Shown here one piece after another: positions 7,208-14,414 of a stretch of DNA of 45,743 bases. The notes under the pieces are model-generated. The model searched no databases. It saw only the letters and a list, made by a program, of their open reading frames with translations, and was not told the origin of the DNA. The first letter of the stretch is position 1; every line of letters starts with the position of its first letter. The DNA is taken from assembly GCA_910583525.1 (NCBI GenBank), contig CAJTXL010000025.1:1-45743 (forward strand). Reading direction: 5' to 3'. Made by a program: the position numbers and the translations under genes. The stretch is from an uncultured Muribaculaceae bacterium (GTDB lineage Bacteria > Bacteroidota > Bacteroidia > Bacteroidales > Muribaculaceae).

Positions 7208-8398
7208 ATGGAAGCCACAACAAAAGAAAAGACTATTTTCAAAATACTGATTGTCATTAGTTTTGCGCATTTGCTCAACGATATGATGCAGTCAATCATA
7301 CCGTCGATATATCCGATAATCAAAGATAAATACGGTTTTACATTCGGTCAGATTGGTATAATAACATTGGTGTTCCAAATGACATCTTCCATACTCCAAC
7401 CGTTTGTAGGAAGATATGCCGACAAGCATCCGCAGCCATTTTCATTATCCATAGGTATGGTATTCACGTTGTTAGGCATAATCCTTCTTTCTTTTGCCAA
7501 CAATTACGCCCTTATCCTTTTGGCTGTCGGAGTGATAGGTTGCGGCTCATCCATATTTCACCCGGAAGCCTCCCGCATAGCGCAGATGGCCGGAGGCTTG
7601 AAAAAAGGACTTGCACAATCAATATTTCAAGTAGGCGGAAATGGAGGCAGTGCGATAGGTCCGTTGTTGGCTGCTGTCATTATAATTCCATACGGTCAAC
7701 ATTCAATAATATGGTTTTCAATCGCAGCTTTTATCGCCGGAATAACACTGCTCCCTGTCGGCAGATGGTATAAAAAACAGCTTCACAGGGTAAAGTCTAA
7801 GGTTATCACACCAAATCCGGCAGTATTGGCATTGTCAAACCGAAGGATACATTGGGCGATATTCATATTGTGCGTGCTTACATTCTCAAAATATTTCTAT
7901 ATGGCGAGTATGACCAACTATTTCACTTTTTCCCTTATCAATAAGTTTGGCGTTGATATTCAGGTATCCCAATTATGCCTCTTTGCTTTTATGGGCGCAG
8001 TCGCAATCGGCACGGTCATCGGGGGAAGTATCGGTGACAGATACGGGCGGAAATATGTGATATGGGGGTCTATTCTCGGAGCGGCACCATTCGCGTTGGC
8101 TCTGCCGTATGTGAATTTCACTCTGACTATAATACTTGCCGCGATAATCGGATTGGTAATCTCGTCGGCATTTTCGGCGATATTGGTATATGCCACTGAA
8201 TTGAAGCCGAATAAAATCGGTATGATGGCAGGTCTGTTCTTCGGCTTGAACTTCGGACTTGGTGGTATCGGTTCTGCATTTTTCGGATGGCTTGCCGACA
8301 AGACAAGCATAGAGTTTATATTTCAGATAAGCACATTATTACCCCTTTTAGGAATTGTCACAGCGTTTCTTCCAAATATAGAGCCGAAAAAGAGATAA
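7208..8398 (+). CDS. MFS efflux transporter, fosmidomycin-resistance (Fsr) family
   Basis: 396 aa, about 12 predicted membrane helices. The opening HLLNDMMQSIIPSIYPIIK, the loop GRYADKHPQ and FHPEASRIA in helix 4-5 are hallmarks of the Fsr branch of the major facilitator superfamily, drug/H+ antiporters of the inner membrane. I use the ATG at 7208, not the TTG at 7202. It is last in the alkylation operon and probably exports a toxic small molecule linked to the damage the other genes repair (inference). A hairpin follows at 8436. Confidence 0.85.
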   Translation: MEATTKEKTIFKILIVISFAHLLNDMMQSIIPSIYPIIKDKYGFTFGQIGIITLVFQMTSSILQPFVGRYADKHPQPFSLSIGMVFTLLGIILLSFANNYALILLAVGVIGCGSSIFHPEASRIAQMAGGLKKGLAQSIFQVGGNGGSAIGPLLAAVIIIPYGQHSIIWFSIAAFIAGITLLPVGRWYKKQLHRVKSKVITPNPAVLALSNRRIHWAIFILCVLTFSKYFYMASMTNYFTFSLINKFGVDIQVSQLCLFAFMGAVAIGTVIGGSIGDRYGRKYVIWGSILGAAPFALALPYVNFTLTIILAAIIGLVISSAFSAILVYATELKPNKIGMMAGLFFGLNFGLGGIGSAFFGWLADKTSIEFIFQISTLLPLLGIVTAFLPNIEPKKR

Positions 8399-8435
8399 TT
8401 TGTAATTAGTTATAAATCAGGATGAATATGAGTTA

Positions 8436-8460
8436 TGAAAGGCGGCATCACCGCCTTTCA
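8436..8460 (+). terminator. Terminator-like hairpin after the alkylation operon
   Basis: A perfect 10-bp stem, TGAAAGGCGG / CCGCCTTTCA, with a 5-nt loop (CATCA). No T-run follows, so it is an atypical intrinsic terminator or an mRNA 3'-end stabiliser. It lies between the MFS gene and the first NtrC-like regulator. Confidence 0.65.
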
Positions 8461-8510
8461 TGGGTTAACTACATCTCAAAATAAATATGTTAAACTTAAA
8501 AACAGACACA

Positions 8511-9782
8511 ATGAACAGAGTTCTAATTGTGGATGCGTCATCTTCCGACTCTCGGATAATGGCCGGCTTACTCACAAAGGCCGGCTATGACCCGGTAACA
8601 GCGGAGGATTTCGACGCAGCAAAAGAGGAGGTGGCTAAACTGCCACCGGGAGCTGTCGTTGTCACGGCGATGAAATTCATCCGTGGCATGGCACAGGAGT
8701 TAGTGAATTGGCAACGTCAGGAAGGATTGTCTTTCCCCACGATTGCCATAGTGGACAATCTCAATCCGAGTGATTTGCTTGAACTTATGCGAAACGGTAT
8801 ATCGGATGTAATCCAACGCCCTGCGATTGACAAGCAACTGACGGAGATTGTCAAAAAGTATGCCAAGCCGGAGAATATTGTGCTGCAACTTGACAACACA
8901 TTGATACCGAGAGGTAGTAAGCAGTTCAAAGGCATTGAGAAATCAATCGCCGAGATTGCCGCTACCAATGCTAACTGTATCATCTTCGGAGAATGTGGTA
9001 CAGGTAAAGAGCAGATAGCCCGTCAGATCTATCTGCAAAGTTCAAGAACCCAGAAACCGCTAATCATCATTGAGGCTGGTGGAGCCGCACTTGTCGGGAA
9101 ACACGCACCTGATTCAGAACGCAGTGAGATCTACGACCGAATAGAAGGCTATTTCCGTGAGGCGAAGGGCGGTACGATAATCGTGAAGAATATCCAGTTG
9201 CTCACATTCGAGAAACAATCGGTGTTGCTGCACATTCTTGAACAGGAGCATCCCGATGTGAGAATGATATGCACCGCTAATGCCTCTTTGCTGAAAATGA
9301 TAGCTGAGGAAAAATTCCGCGATAACTTGTTTTTCATGCTCCGTCAGACAAGTATCACCGTTCCGCCGTTGCGTGAAACGACCGAGGACATATCCGACAT
9401 AGCGGATTATCTTCTATCCAAGTATGCCCGCAAGAAACCGCAACCGAAGAAACGGCTTGATGCTTCGGCAATCAAGGCACTCAAACTTCATCCGTGGCCG
9501 GGGAATATCCGCGAACTGAAAGATACGGTTCTTTTCGCCGCCTTCCATACTGACGGCGACACCATATCGGATAGCGACCTCAAATTTGATGAAGCAAAAC
9601 CCGATACAGCCGAGGACTTGACCCACCGCAATCCGAAAGCCGAGAAAGAGCGAATACTCAAAGCCTTCAACCGTGCAGGAACATGGGGCGGAGCCGCAAA
9701 GCTACTCGGAATATCAGAAAGAGCCTTGTATAAACTCCGTAAAAAGCATGGTATCAGCTCTGACGGTAAAATCGAGTCTTGA
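8511..9782 (+). CDS. RteB/NtrC-like response regulator, degenerate
   Basis: 423 aa from the ATG at 8511 (MNRVLIVD); an in-frame ATG at 8487 adds only eight residues. Order: receiver-like domain (about 1-115), AAA+ domain (about 140-360) and Fis-type HTH (GGAAKLLGISERALYKLRKK). This is the architecture of RteB, which controls excision and transfer of CTnDOT-like elements. Key residues are lost. The receiver strand reads AVVVTAMKF without the phospho-acceptor Asp. The Walker A GECGTGKE is kept, but Walker B reads GGTIIVKN where the family has a DE pair. The sigma-54 contact loop GAFTGA is absent. It probably acts as a DNA-binding regulator without ATP-driven sigma-54 activation (inference). Confidence 0.8.
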   Translation: MNRVLIVDASSSDSRIMAGLLTKAGYDPVTAEDFDAAKEEVAKLPPGAVVVTAMKFIRGMAQELVNWQRQEGLSFPTIAIVDNLNPSDLLELMRNGISDVIQRPAIDKQLTEIVKKYAKPENIVLQLDNTLIPRGSKQFKGIEKSIAEIAATNANCIIFGECGTGKEQIARQIYLQSSRTQKPLIIIEAGGAALVGKHAPDSERSEIYDRIEGYFREAKGGTIIVKNIQLLTFEKQSVLLHILEQEHPDVRMICTANASLLKMIAEEKFRDNLFFMLRQTSITVPPLRETTEDISDIADYLLSKYARKKPQPKKRLDASAIKALKLHPWPGNIRELKDTVLFAAFHTDGDTISDSDLKFDEAKPDTAEDLTHRNPKAEKERILKAFNRAGTWGGAAKLLGISERALYKLRKKHGISSDGKIES

Positions 9783-9801
9783 CCACTTCGGAAAAAATGC
9801 G

Positions 9802-9809
9802 TAACTTTG
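9802..9809 (+). promoter_or_regulatory. Promoter -7 element upstream of ncRNA candidate 1
   Basis: TAACTTTG, exact TAnnTTTG match, 20 nt after the stop of the first regulator. A TTG-like -33 (around 9777-9780, TCTTGA) is at acceptable spacing. No ORF starts within the next 400 nt, so the transcript would be noncoding or a long leader. Confidence 0.55.
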
Positions 9810-9814
9810 CAGAG

Positions 9815-10031
9815 CAAAATAGCAAAGAAATAGGTTGAAGCGTCAGCCTCTATAAAATATAGGATAACATAAGTTATCGCATAAGTTCTATTGTGAATCT
9901 GGAAAATGAACAAGTGATGAGCTTAGCGAGATGCTTGTGCTATGCTTACTGCATAGCGTATAGCTTCCGCTTTCATCACGGGCAATCCAGAGCCTACAAT
10001 AGTGAGCGTGTTAGTTATACGCTATATTTTT
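9815..10031 (+). ncRNA. Candidate structured ncRNA or leader (about 217 nt)
   Basis: ORF-free sequence between the two NtrC-like regulators with a strong nested fold. A small hairpin GATAAC-ATAA-GTTATC (9863-9878) comes first. A long rod follows: CTATTGT/ACAATAG (9888-9894, 9996-10002), TCTGGA/TCCAGA (9898-9903, 9986-9991), GTGATGA/TCATCAC (9914-9920, 9973-9979), an open middle of about 18 and 15 nt, and a terminal hairpin GCTATGC-TTACT-GCATAGC (9939-9957). A 10-nt segment in the tip (ATAGCGTATA, 9953-9962) is also exactly complementary to 10016-10025, which is followed by TTTTT, so two folds compete. Ends are inferred from promoter and T-run. I see nothing clear in 10032-10263. Confidence 0.55.
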
Positions 10032-10263
10032 GCCTTAATCTAATATTTCAAATCGGCTAAAATTCGGAACAATCATTCTTTCTCTCGGAACAAAAATTCC
10101 GATGCCATTCCATAGGGATGAACTCTTGATGAAGTTTTATTTTTCATAAAATCAGCGATTTAAACAGAATAACATCTAAGCTGCGGTCAATTTGCAAATC
10201 CATAAGGTTATAATATCGCACGGATTAAATTCCTGCAACTCACTTCAAAAATTATAACCGAAA

Positions 10264-11511
10264 ATGGCACGACAAATAATCATAATTGACGACAATGTAT
10301 CAGACTCCAACGAGATGAAACGCCTCTTGTCAGGCTTCGGAGCTGACATATTTCAGGCATTGCGCATAGGCTCTGCCAAAGAATATCTGACAAAATTCAA
10401 GACGGGCGATATTGTAATCTGTGACTTCAAATTAGCTGACGGTAACGTAGTTGAGCTAATAGATTGGCTCGACCACAAGAATATCGGATGCAGCGTGTTT
10501 GTAATCACCGATGTTGAAACAGTTGCGGATGCCGTTGCCTCGTTCCGTGCCGGAGCAAAAGACTATATTAACAAGCGTCTTATCCGGGAATTGCTTATAC
10601 CGAAAATCAAGACCTTAATCGGTAAGGATGATGACACCAATTTTCCTTTACTGTTCTCTCGCAAAAGCGACGGATGCATAAAGGCTTACAGCGCAGCCCA
10701 TGTTGTTGCACCCACCAATCTTAACGTGATGATTATAGGCGAAAGCGGCGTTGGTAAAGAGCCGTTGGCGCATGAAATATACGATGTGAGCCAGCGATGT
10801 GACAAACCATGCGTAATGATGGACTGCGGTACGCTCCATTATCTTGCGCTGAACAGCAACACGAAACAATCTCCGACACTGCTGGATGCAGTGGCAGCGC
10901 AATTCCGCAAAGCGCAGGGCGGCACGGTGATACTCGACAATATTCAGCAACTCTCACCGGATATGCAGTCTATCATGCTCCATGTAATCGCCAACAGCAA
11001 GCAGCCTCCGCGAATAATCGCAACCGCCTCGCCCGATATTACGGAAATGGTAATTGATGGGGGCTTTCTCTCGGCGTTGTACTACAGAACCAAGGAGTTT
11101 ACAATCACCTTGCCGCCACTACGTGAATGTCAGGATGACATCATGCTGCTTGCCGATTTTTACCTCCGGCATTATAACCAAGAGTTTCGCAAACAGGTAA
11201 AACGGTTTGACGCTTCGGCACAACGTGAGATGCGCATACATTCATGGTCAGGCAATATACGGGAACTAAAACACGTTGTCCGTGTAGCCGTGCTTAAATC
11301 ACGCGGAGAGATCATCACCCCAAAAGAACTGGATTTCGACACGCCTTCCACGGGCGCACACATTCAATTCAAACTGAAAACAGGCGACGAGAAAAACAAA
11401 ATCACAGCCGCCATAGCCCATGCCGATGGCAACCTCACCAAAGCCGCCAACCTCCTCGGCATATCACATAAGGCACTTTGGGCGAAACGAAAGAAATATG
11501 GGCTTGCATAA
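10264..11511 (+). CDS. RteB/NtrC-like response regulator 2
   Basis: 415 aa, paralogous in layout to the gene at 8511. The receiver domain looks functional: acidic DD at 9-10, phospho-acceptor D54 in VICDFKLADG, and the conserved lysine in DYINK. The AAA+ domain has Walker A GESGVGKE and Walker B GGTVILDN, so Asp is kept but the catalytic Glu is Asn. There is no GAFTGA loop. A Fis-type HTH (LTKAANLLGISHKALWAKRKK) ends the protein. It may therefore bind ATP and DNA and respond to phosphorylation without driving sigma-54 open-complex formation. No sensor kinase gene is adjacent. Two such tandem regulators suggest control of the mobile island. Confidence 0.8.
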   Translation: MARQIIIIDDNVSDSNEMKRLLSGFGADIFQALRIGSAKEYLTKFKTGDIVICDFKLADGNVVELIDWLDHKNIGCSVFVITDVETVADAVASFRAGAKDYINKRLIRELLIPKIKTLIGKDDDTNFPLLFSRKSDGCIKAYSAAHVVAPTNLNVMIIGESGVGKEPLAHEIYDVSQRCDKPCVMMDCGTLHYLALNSNTKQSPTLLDAVAAQFRKAQGGTVILDNIQQLSPDMQSIMLHVIANSKQPPRIIATASPDITEMVIDGGFLSALYYRTKEFTITLPPLRECQDDIMLLADFYLRHYNQEFRKQVKRFDASAQREMRIHSWSGNIRELKHVVRVAVLKSRGEIITPKELDFDTPSTGAHIQFKLKTGDEKNKITAAIAHADGNLTKAANLLGISHKALWAKRKKYGLA

Positions 11512-11513
11512 CG

Positions 11514-11532
11514 TACCACTTTCAAGGTGGTA
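11514..11532. promoter_or_regulatory. Fic operator-like near-palindrome, copy 1
   Basis: TACCACTTTCAAGGTGGTA, 19 bp, nearly identical to its own reverse complement. It begins just after the stop of the second regulator. A related half-site GGTGGTAC lies at 11545-11552. Confidence 0.65.
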
Positions 11533-11571
11533 TATTCAGCTATTGGTGGTACGTCGTTTTTGATGGATTTG

Positions 11572-11590
11572 TACCACTTTTGAGGTGGTA
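11572..11590. promoter_or_regulatory. Fic operator-like near-palindrome, copy 2
   Basis: TACCACTTTTGAGGTGGTA, the same 19-bp motif as copies 1 and 3. It abuts the -33 box of the fic promoter, and an extra half-site GGTGGTATA (11603-11611) sits between -33 and -7, so a bound protein would block transcription (inference). Confidence 0.7.
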
Positions 11591-11592
11591 TA

Positions 11593-11624
11593 TTTGGGTG
11601 TTGGTGGTATATTTTGTAACTTTG
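11593..11624 (+). promoter_or_regulatory. fic promoter
   Basis: -33 TTTG at 11593-11596, 20-nt spacer, -7 TAACTTTG at 11617-11624: a near-ideal Bacteroidetes promoter ending 16 nt before the fic start. It overlaps the operator repeats. Confidence 0.8.
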
Positions 11625-11640
11625 CGTCAAAGAAAATGAT

Positions 11641-12711
11641 ATGACGCAATTAAACAAACTATATTCACAATGGTTGGGTGCCCAACCTTTATCTGCCGAT
11701 GATGAACAGCGGTTGAACCGCAAGTTCATGCTTGATTTCAACTATAACAGCAATCATATTGAAGGCAACACACTTACATACGGCCAAACCGAAGTTTTGC
11801 TCCTGCTTGGTGAAATTGTAGGCTCTGCCAAGATGAAAGACTTGGAAGAGATGAAAGCACATAATATTTGCCTTAATATGATTAAGCAAGAGGCAGATAC
11901 CGATGAGCCATTGACTGAAACATTTATCAGGCAGGTTCACCAAGTAATGCTACGAGAGGACTACAAGGTTTATCGCAAACTTCCGGGTGGAAAAACTACA
12001 AGTTATACCGTTCATGCCGGTAGATATAAGACACGCCCAAATTCGGTGATAACCCCTACGGGCGAAAGATTTGAGTACGCCTCGCCCGAAGAAACTCCCG
12101 CTCTTATGTCGGATCTGGTGCAATGGTATAACAACGCTGTTGCCGAAGGTGAGTTGACACCCATCCAACTTGCAGCATTATTCCATTATCGCTATATCCG
12201 TATCCACCCGTTTGAGGATGGCAACGGTCGTATAGCACGGTTGATGGTAAACTTCATACTGCGCCGCCACAAATGGCCTATGATGGTTATCCGTAGCAAA
12301 AACAAGAAAGTCTATCTCAATGCACTTGCGTTGTCGGATGCCGCTGTCGGAGTTATTCCTGCCGATGGTGCTCACGCCACTCTGAAATCTATCGCTCCGT
12401 TTGAGGAATATATGGAAAATGCCTTGACTGCGGATATATCCTCAATGTTGGAATTCCTATCCGGTGATAGGGATACAATGTGGTGGTATGAGGGTGAAAT
12501 TATACGCTTTTCAACAGCTACACCGGCAAAGATACTGCGAGTGCTGCAAGACAATCCTAATGCCTCTCTTTCCGCAATCTCAACAGCTCTCGGCATAAGC
12601 CGTTCCGCCATTCAGAAGCAGGTTGACAATCTTGCTGACAAAGGTTATATCTCCCGACCCGAAGGCAAGAAACGAGGCTGGATAGTCAACACACGCAGCA
12701 CTACCGACTAA
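11641..12711 (+). CDS. Fic-domain AMP-transferase with C-terminal winged HTH
   Basis: 356 aa. The Fic core carries the complete active-site loop HPFEDGNGRIAR (189-200), so it should transfer AMP, or another NMP, to a target hydroxyl. An N-terminal inhibitory helix motif SNHIEG (37-42) fits the S/T-xxx-E-G/N signature of self-inhibited class II Fic proteins. The C-terminal region (about 285-350) is a winged HTH (ALGISRSAIQKQVDNLADKGYI). Three copies of one 19-bp near-palindrome flank the gene, two upstream across its promoter and one downstream, suggesting the protein binds its own DNA. The target is unknown, and no separate antitoxin gene is seen. Confidence 0.9.
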   Translation: MTQLNKLYSQWLGAQPLSADDEQRLNRKFMLDFNYNSNHIEGNTLTYGQTEVLLLLGEIVGSAKMKDLEEMKAHNICLNMIKQEADTDEPLTETFIRQVHQVMLREDYKVYRKLPGGKTTSYTVHAGRYKTRPNSVITPTGERFEYASPEETPALMSDLVQWYNNAVAEGELTPIQLAALFHYRYIRIHPFEDGNGRIARLMVNFILRRHKWPMMVIRSKNKKVYLNALALSDAAVGVIPADGAHATLKSIAPFEEYMENALTADISSMLEFLSGDRDTMWWYEGEIIRFSTATPAKILRVLQDNPNASLSAISTALGISRSAIQKQVDNLADKGYISRPEGKKRGWIVNTRSTTD

Positions 12712-12713
12712 TA

Positions 12714-12739
12714 AATTTGCAATTCGCGAATTGCAAATT
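12714..12739. repeat. Perfect 26-bp palindrome
   Basis: A fully symmetric palindrome centred on CGCG, with arms of AATTTGCAATTCG, immediately after the fic stop. It could be a transcription terminator without a T-run or a protein-binding site. Without a loop it is more typical of a dimer-binding site. Confidence 0.7.
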
Positions 12740-12740
12740 G

Positions 12741-12759
12741 TACCACTTAAATGGTGGTA
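12741..12759. promoter_or_regulatory. Fic operator-like near-palindrome, copy 3
   Basis: TACCACTTAAATGGTGGTA, same motif as at 11514 and 11572, with a further half-site GGTGGTATG around 12770. Being downstream of fic, it may control the transcript starting near 12846. Confidence 0.65.
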
Positions 12760-12831
12760 TAAATTAAAGGTGGTGGTATGAATTTGAGAACTTTTAACGG
12801 TCAAGAACTGAATAAAACCGATAAAAATTAT

Positions 12832-12839
12832 TACCTTTG
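12832..12839 (+). promoter_or_regulatory. Promoter -7 element upstream of ncRNA candidate 2
   Basis: TACCTTTG, matching TAnnTTTG, with only a weak -33 (CTGA near 12808). No ORF follows before the strong terminator at 13006. Confidence 0.55.
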
Positions 12840-12845
12840 TATATA

Positions 12846-13038
12846 GTTCTTGCGGAGTGCAAGGTGAAGAACATTGAAAATCGCAGAAATAGAGAGGTGT
12901 CCCAAAAGGGTACATTCTGTATTTTGACGATGGCAATATATTGACCGTCACGATGTTGGCTTAAAATTCAAAGCCTCTCCGGGGTCACAAGACAAAATGT
13001 TGAGAAACGCTGAAATCCAACCGATTTTAGCGTTTTTT
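12846..13038 (+). ncRNA. Candidate structured ncRNA (about 190 nt)
   Basis: A promoter-like start and a strong intrinsic terminator bracket about 190 nt without an ORF. Helices that can be drawn by eye: a 5' hairpin GTTCTT.../...AAGAAC with an inner GC/GC (12846-12872); a possible closing stem GAGAGG/CCTCTC (12892-12897, 12974-12979); TGTCCC-AAAA-GGG-T-ACA (12898-12914); TGACG/CGTCA with inner GG/CC (12925-12950); and GGCTT/AAGCC (12958-12962, 12971-12975), which competes for two bases with the closing stem. The terminator hairpin ends the RNA. No known RNA family is recognised. Confidence 0.5.
13006..13038 (+). terminator. Strong intrinsic terminator
   Basis: Stem AACGCTGAAATC / GATTTTAGCGTT (12 bp with one G-U), 5-nt loop, followed by a long T-rich run. 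It insulates the island's right-hand transcript from the convergent TPR gene at 13062. Confidence 0.85.
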
Positions 13039-13061
13039 CTTTTTTGCCAAATAAAAGAACT

Positions 13062-14273
13062 TTATTTGCCGAAATCTTTTTTATCGGTAAGGAGTGCCGC
13101 CTGGATTGTCAGAGCTTCCATAAAATTCAGTTTGCGGAAGTCCCGGAAGACTGTCAAGCGTGAAACGCTGTGCTCGGCGTCGAGGTTGAACGGGGCCAAT
13201 TTATACCATTGCATAAATGCTGAGAGCTTATCGGAGTTGTCCTGATTTTTACCCCATGTTTCAAACTCTTCTGGGCAGACGTTACGGAACAGGTAATAGT
13301 TGTATGCCTCCCAATGCCCAGCTTCCATAACGCTTTTCTGAAACGGAAACAGATACATCGAATTGCCGTAGAGATTGTCGGTCAGTTCAAAATAGGTTTC
13401 TAAAATGCCTCCCCTCAATGCTGTGAGTTGCTCTATTGAGCCGATAAACGGATGTATCTGCCCGACAAGCTTCTGTGCGGCGACTACAGCACAACCTTCA
13501 AACACTCCATCGAAACCGAGATAGGATGTTCCGCCGGTCGTGTCGAGCATAACCTGTCGTGAGGGCACAAAGCTGACTTTTGCAGAAACAGAGTCTGACC
13601 GGTTTTCAAAAGTCAATGCCGACATCCACGTATCACGTATGCCGGCAGCCATCTCTGCCTGACGATGTGCCTGCCCCGGGGCGAGAAGCGCTTCCGCCTC
13701 GCCGTAAACAAGCGCCCATATCTTATGGTTTTCTGATGCGAAATAGAGTTGTGCGGCCCGGAAATAATTCGATGCGAAGGCCGGACTTGCCAATATGCCT
13801 TCTTCGAAGCGCCTGATGGCTTCGTCATATTTGTTTTCGCGGACATCGATTATGCCAAGTTCCAGACAAAGCATACCGGCATCGGGAAAGCGTTTCAGAC
13901 CGTCGAGGTACGCCTTACGAGCCTTGTTAGGCTTCCCTACATTGTCAAGTGCATTTCCATATATATGGTACACAAGAGCCGTCGCCTCTTCGTGCTTGAG
14001 CAATTTTTTTGCTGTTCGTGCCACTTCGTCATACTTGCCGAGCATGTAAAGCGCATACATACGCTCATATTGCACTACATAATTATTAGGGTATTCATCG
14101 GCGAGAGCATTCAGACCGTCCATTGCAGCCTCTGCCATACCGTTATCCATCATAACGATACAGTTTTGAAGCGTATTGCACACCGTCTCCGGCAACTGTT
14201 GTATTGATGGTTGAGAAACCGCGGACATAACGAAAGCTACCAATGCCAACAATGTAAGAGATGCCTTTTTCAT
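13062..14273 (-). CDS. Secreted TPR-repeat protein
   Basis: 403 aa from the chosen start MKKASLTLLALVAFV, a clear signal peptide; the open frame upstream to 14345 has no such signal and is discarded. Residues about 45-195 form tandem tetratricopeptide-like helices (spaced A/G/Y patterns, for example LVYHIYGNALDNVGKPNKA and DEAIRRFEEGILASPAFA). The C-terminal half has no recognised domain. Likely a periplasmic or surface-exposed scaffold of unknown partner. It is the first gene on the core side of the island boundary and is separated from the PUL end by a terminator. Confidence 0.75.
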   Translation of the reverse strand: MKKASLTLLALVAFVMSAVSQPSIQQLPETVCNTLQNCIVMMDNGMAEAAMDGLNALADEYPNNYVVQYERMYALYMLGKYDEVARTAKKLLKHEEATALVYHIYGNALDNVGKPNKARKAYLDGLKRFPDAGMLCLELGIIDVRENKYDEAIRRFEEGILASPAFASNYFRAAQLYFASENHKIWALVYGEAEALLAPGQAHRQAEMAAGIRDTWMSALTFENRSDSVSAKVSFVPSRQVMLDTTGGTSYLGFDGVFEGCAVVAAQKLVGQIHPFIGSIEQLTALRGGILETYFELTDNLYGNSMYLFPFQKSVMEAGHWEAYNYYLFRNVCPEEFETWGKNQDNSDKLSAFMQWYKLAPFNLDAEHSVSRLTVFRDFRKLNFMEALTIQAALLTDKKDFGK

Positions 14274-14351
14274 ATTTGCGAAACTTTTACGTGAAATTGT
14301 TTCGCAAGGTAAGCATAATAGGGCATATCTGCAAACGTTAGACACAAAATC

Positions 14352-14388
14352 CCACGAAATTCATTGCGTCGTGTAATGAATTCCGTGG
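14352..14388 (-). terminator. Terminator hairpin at the 3' end of the PUL
   Basis: Arms CCACGAAATTCATTGC and GTAATGAATTCCGTGG pair over 14 of 16 positions around a 5-nt loop. On the minus strand GATTTTG follows, so it can end transcription of the PUL genes reading leftward. Confidence 0.7.
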
Positions 14389-14414
14389 AATTTGCACATC
14401 TAATACGCTTTGGT

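Noticed and set aside
9815..10031. 6S RNA
   Set aside because: The rod with an open middle is suggestive, but the terminal stem is short and the site is inside a mobile island. I cannot support the family assignment without a covariance search.
12580..12951. Minus-strand frame of 123 codons overlapping the fic end and the ncRNA candidate
   Set aside because: It crosses the palindrome, the operator and the fic coding end and shows no domain or start signal.
14352..14388. Operator or riboswitch for the TPR gene
   Set aside because: The hairpin lies directly downstream of the last PUL gene and is followed on that strand by a T-rich stretch, which a terminator explains more simply.
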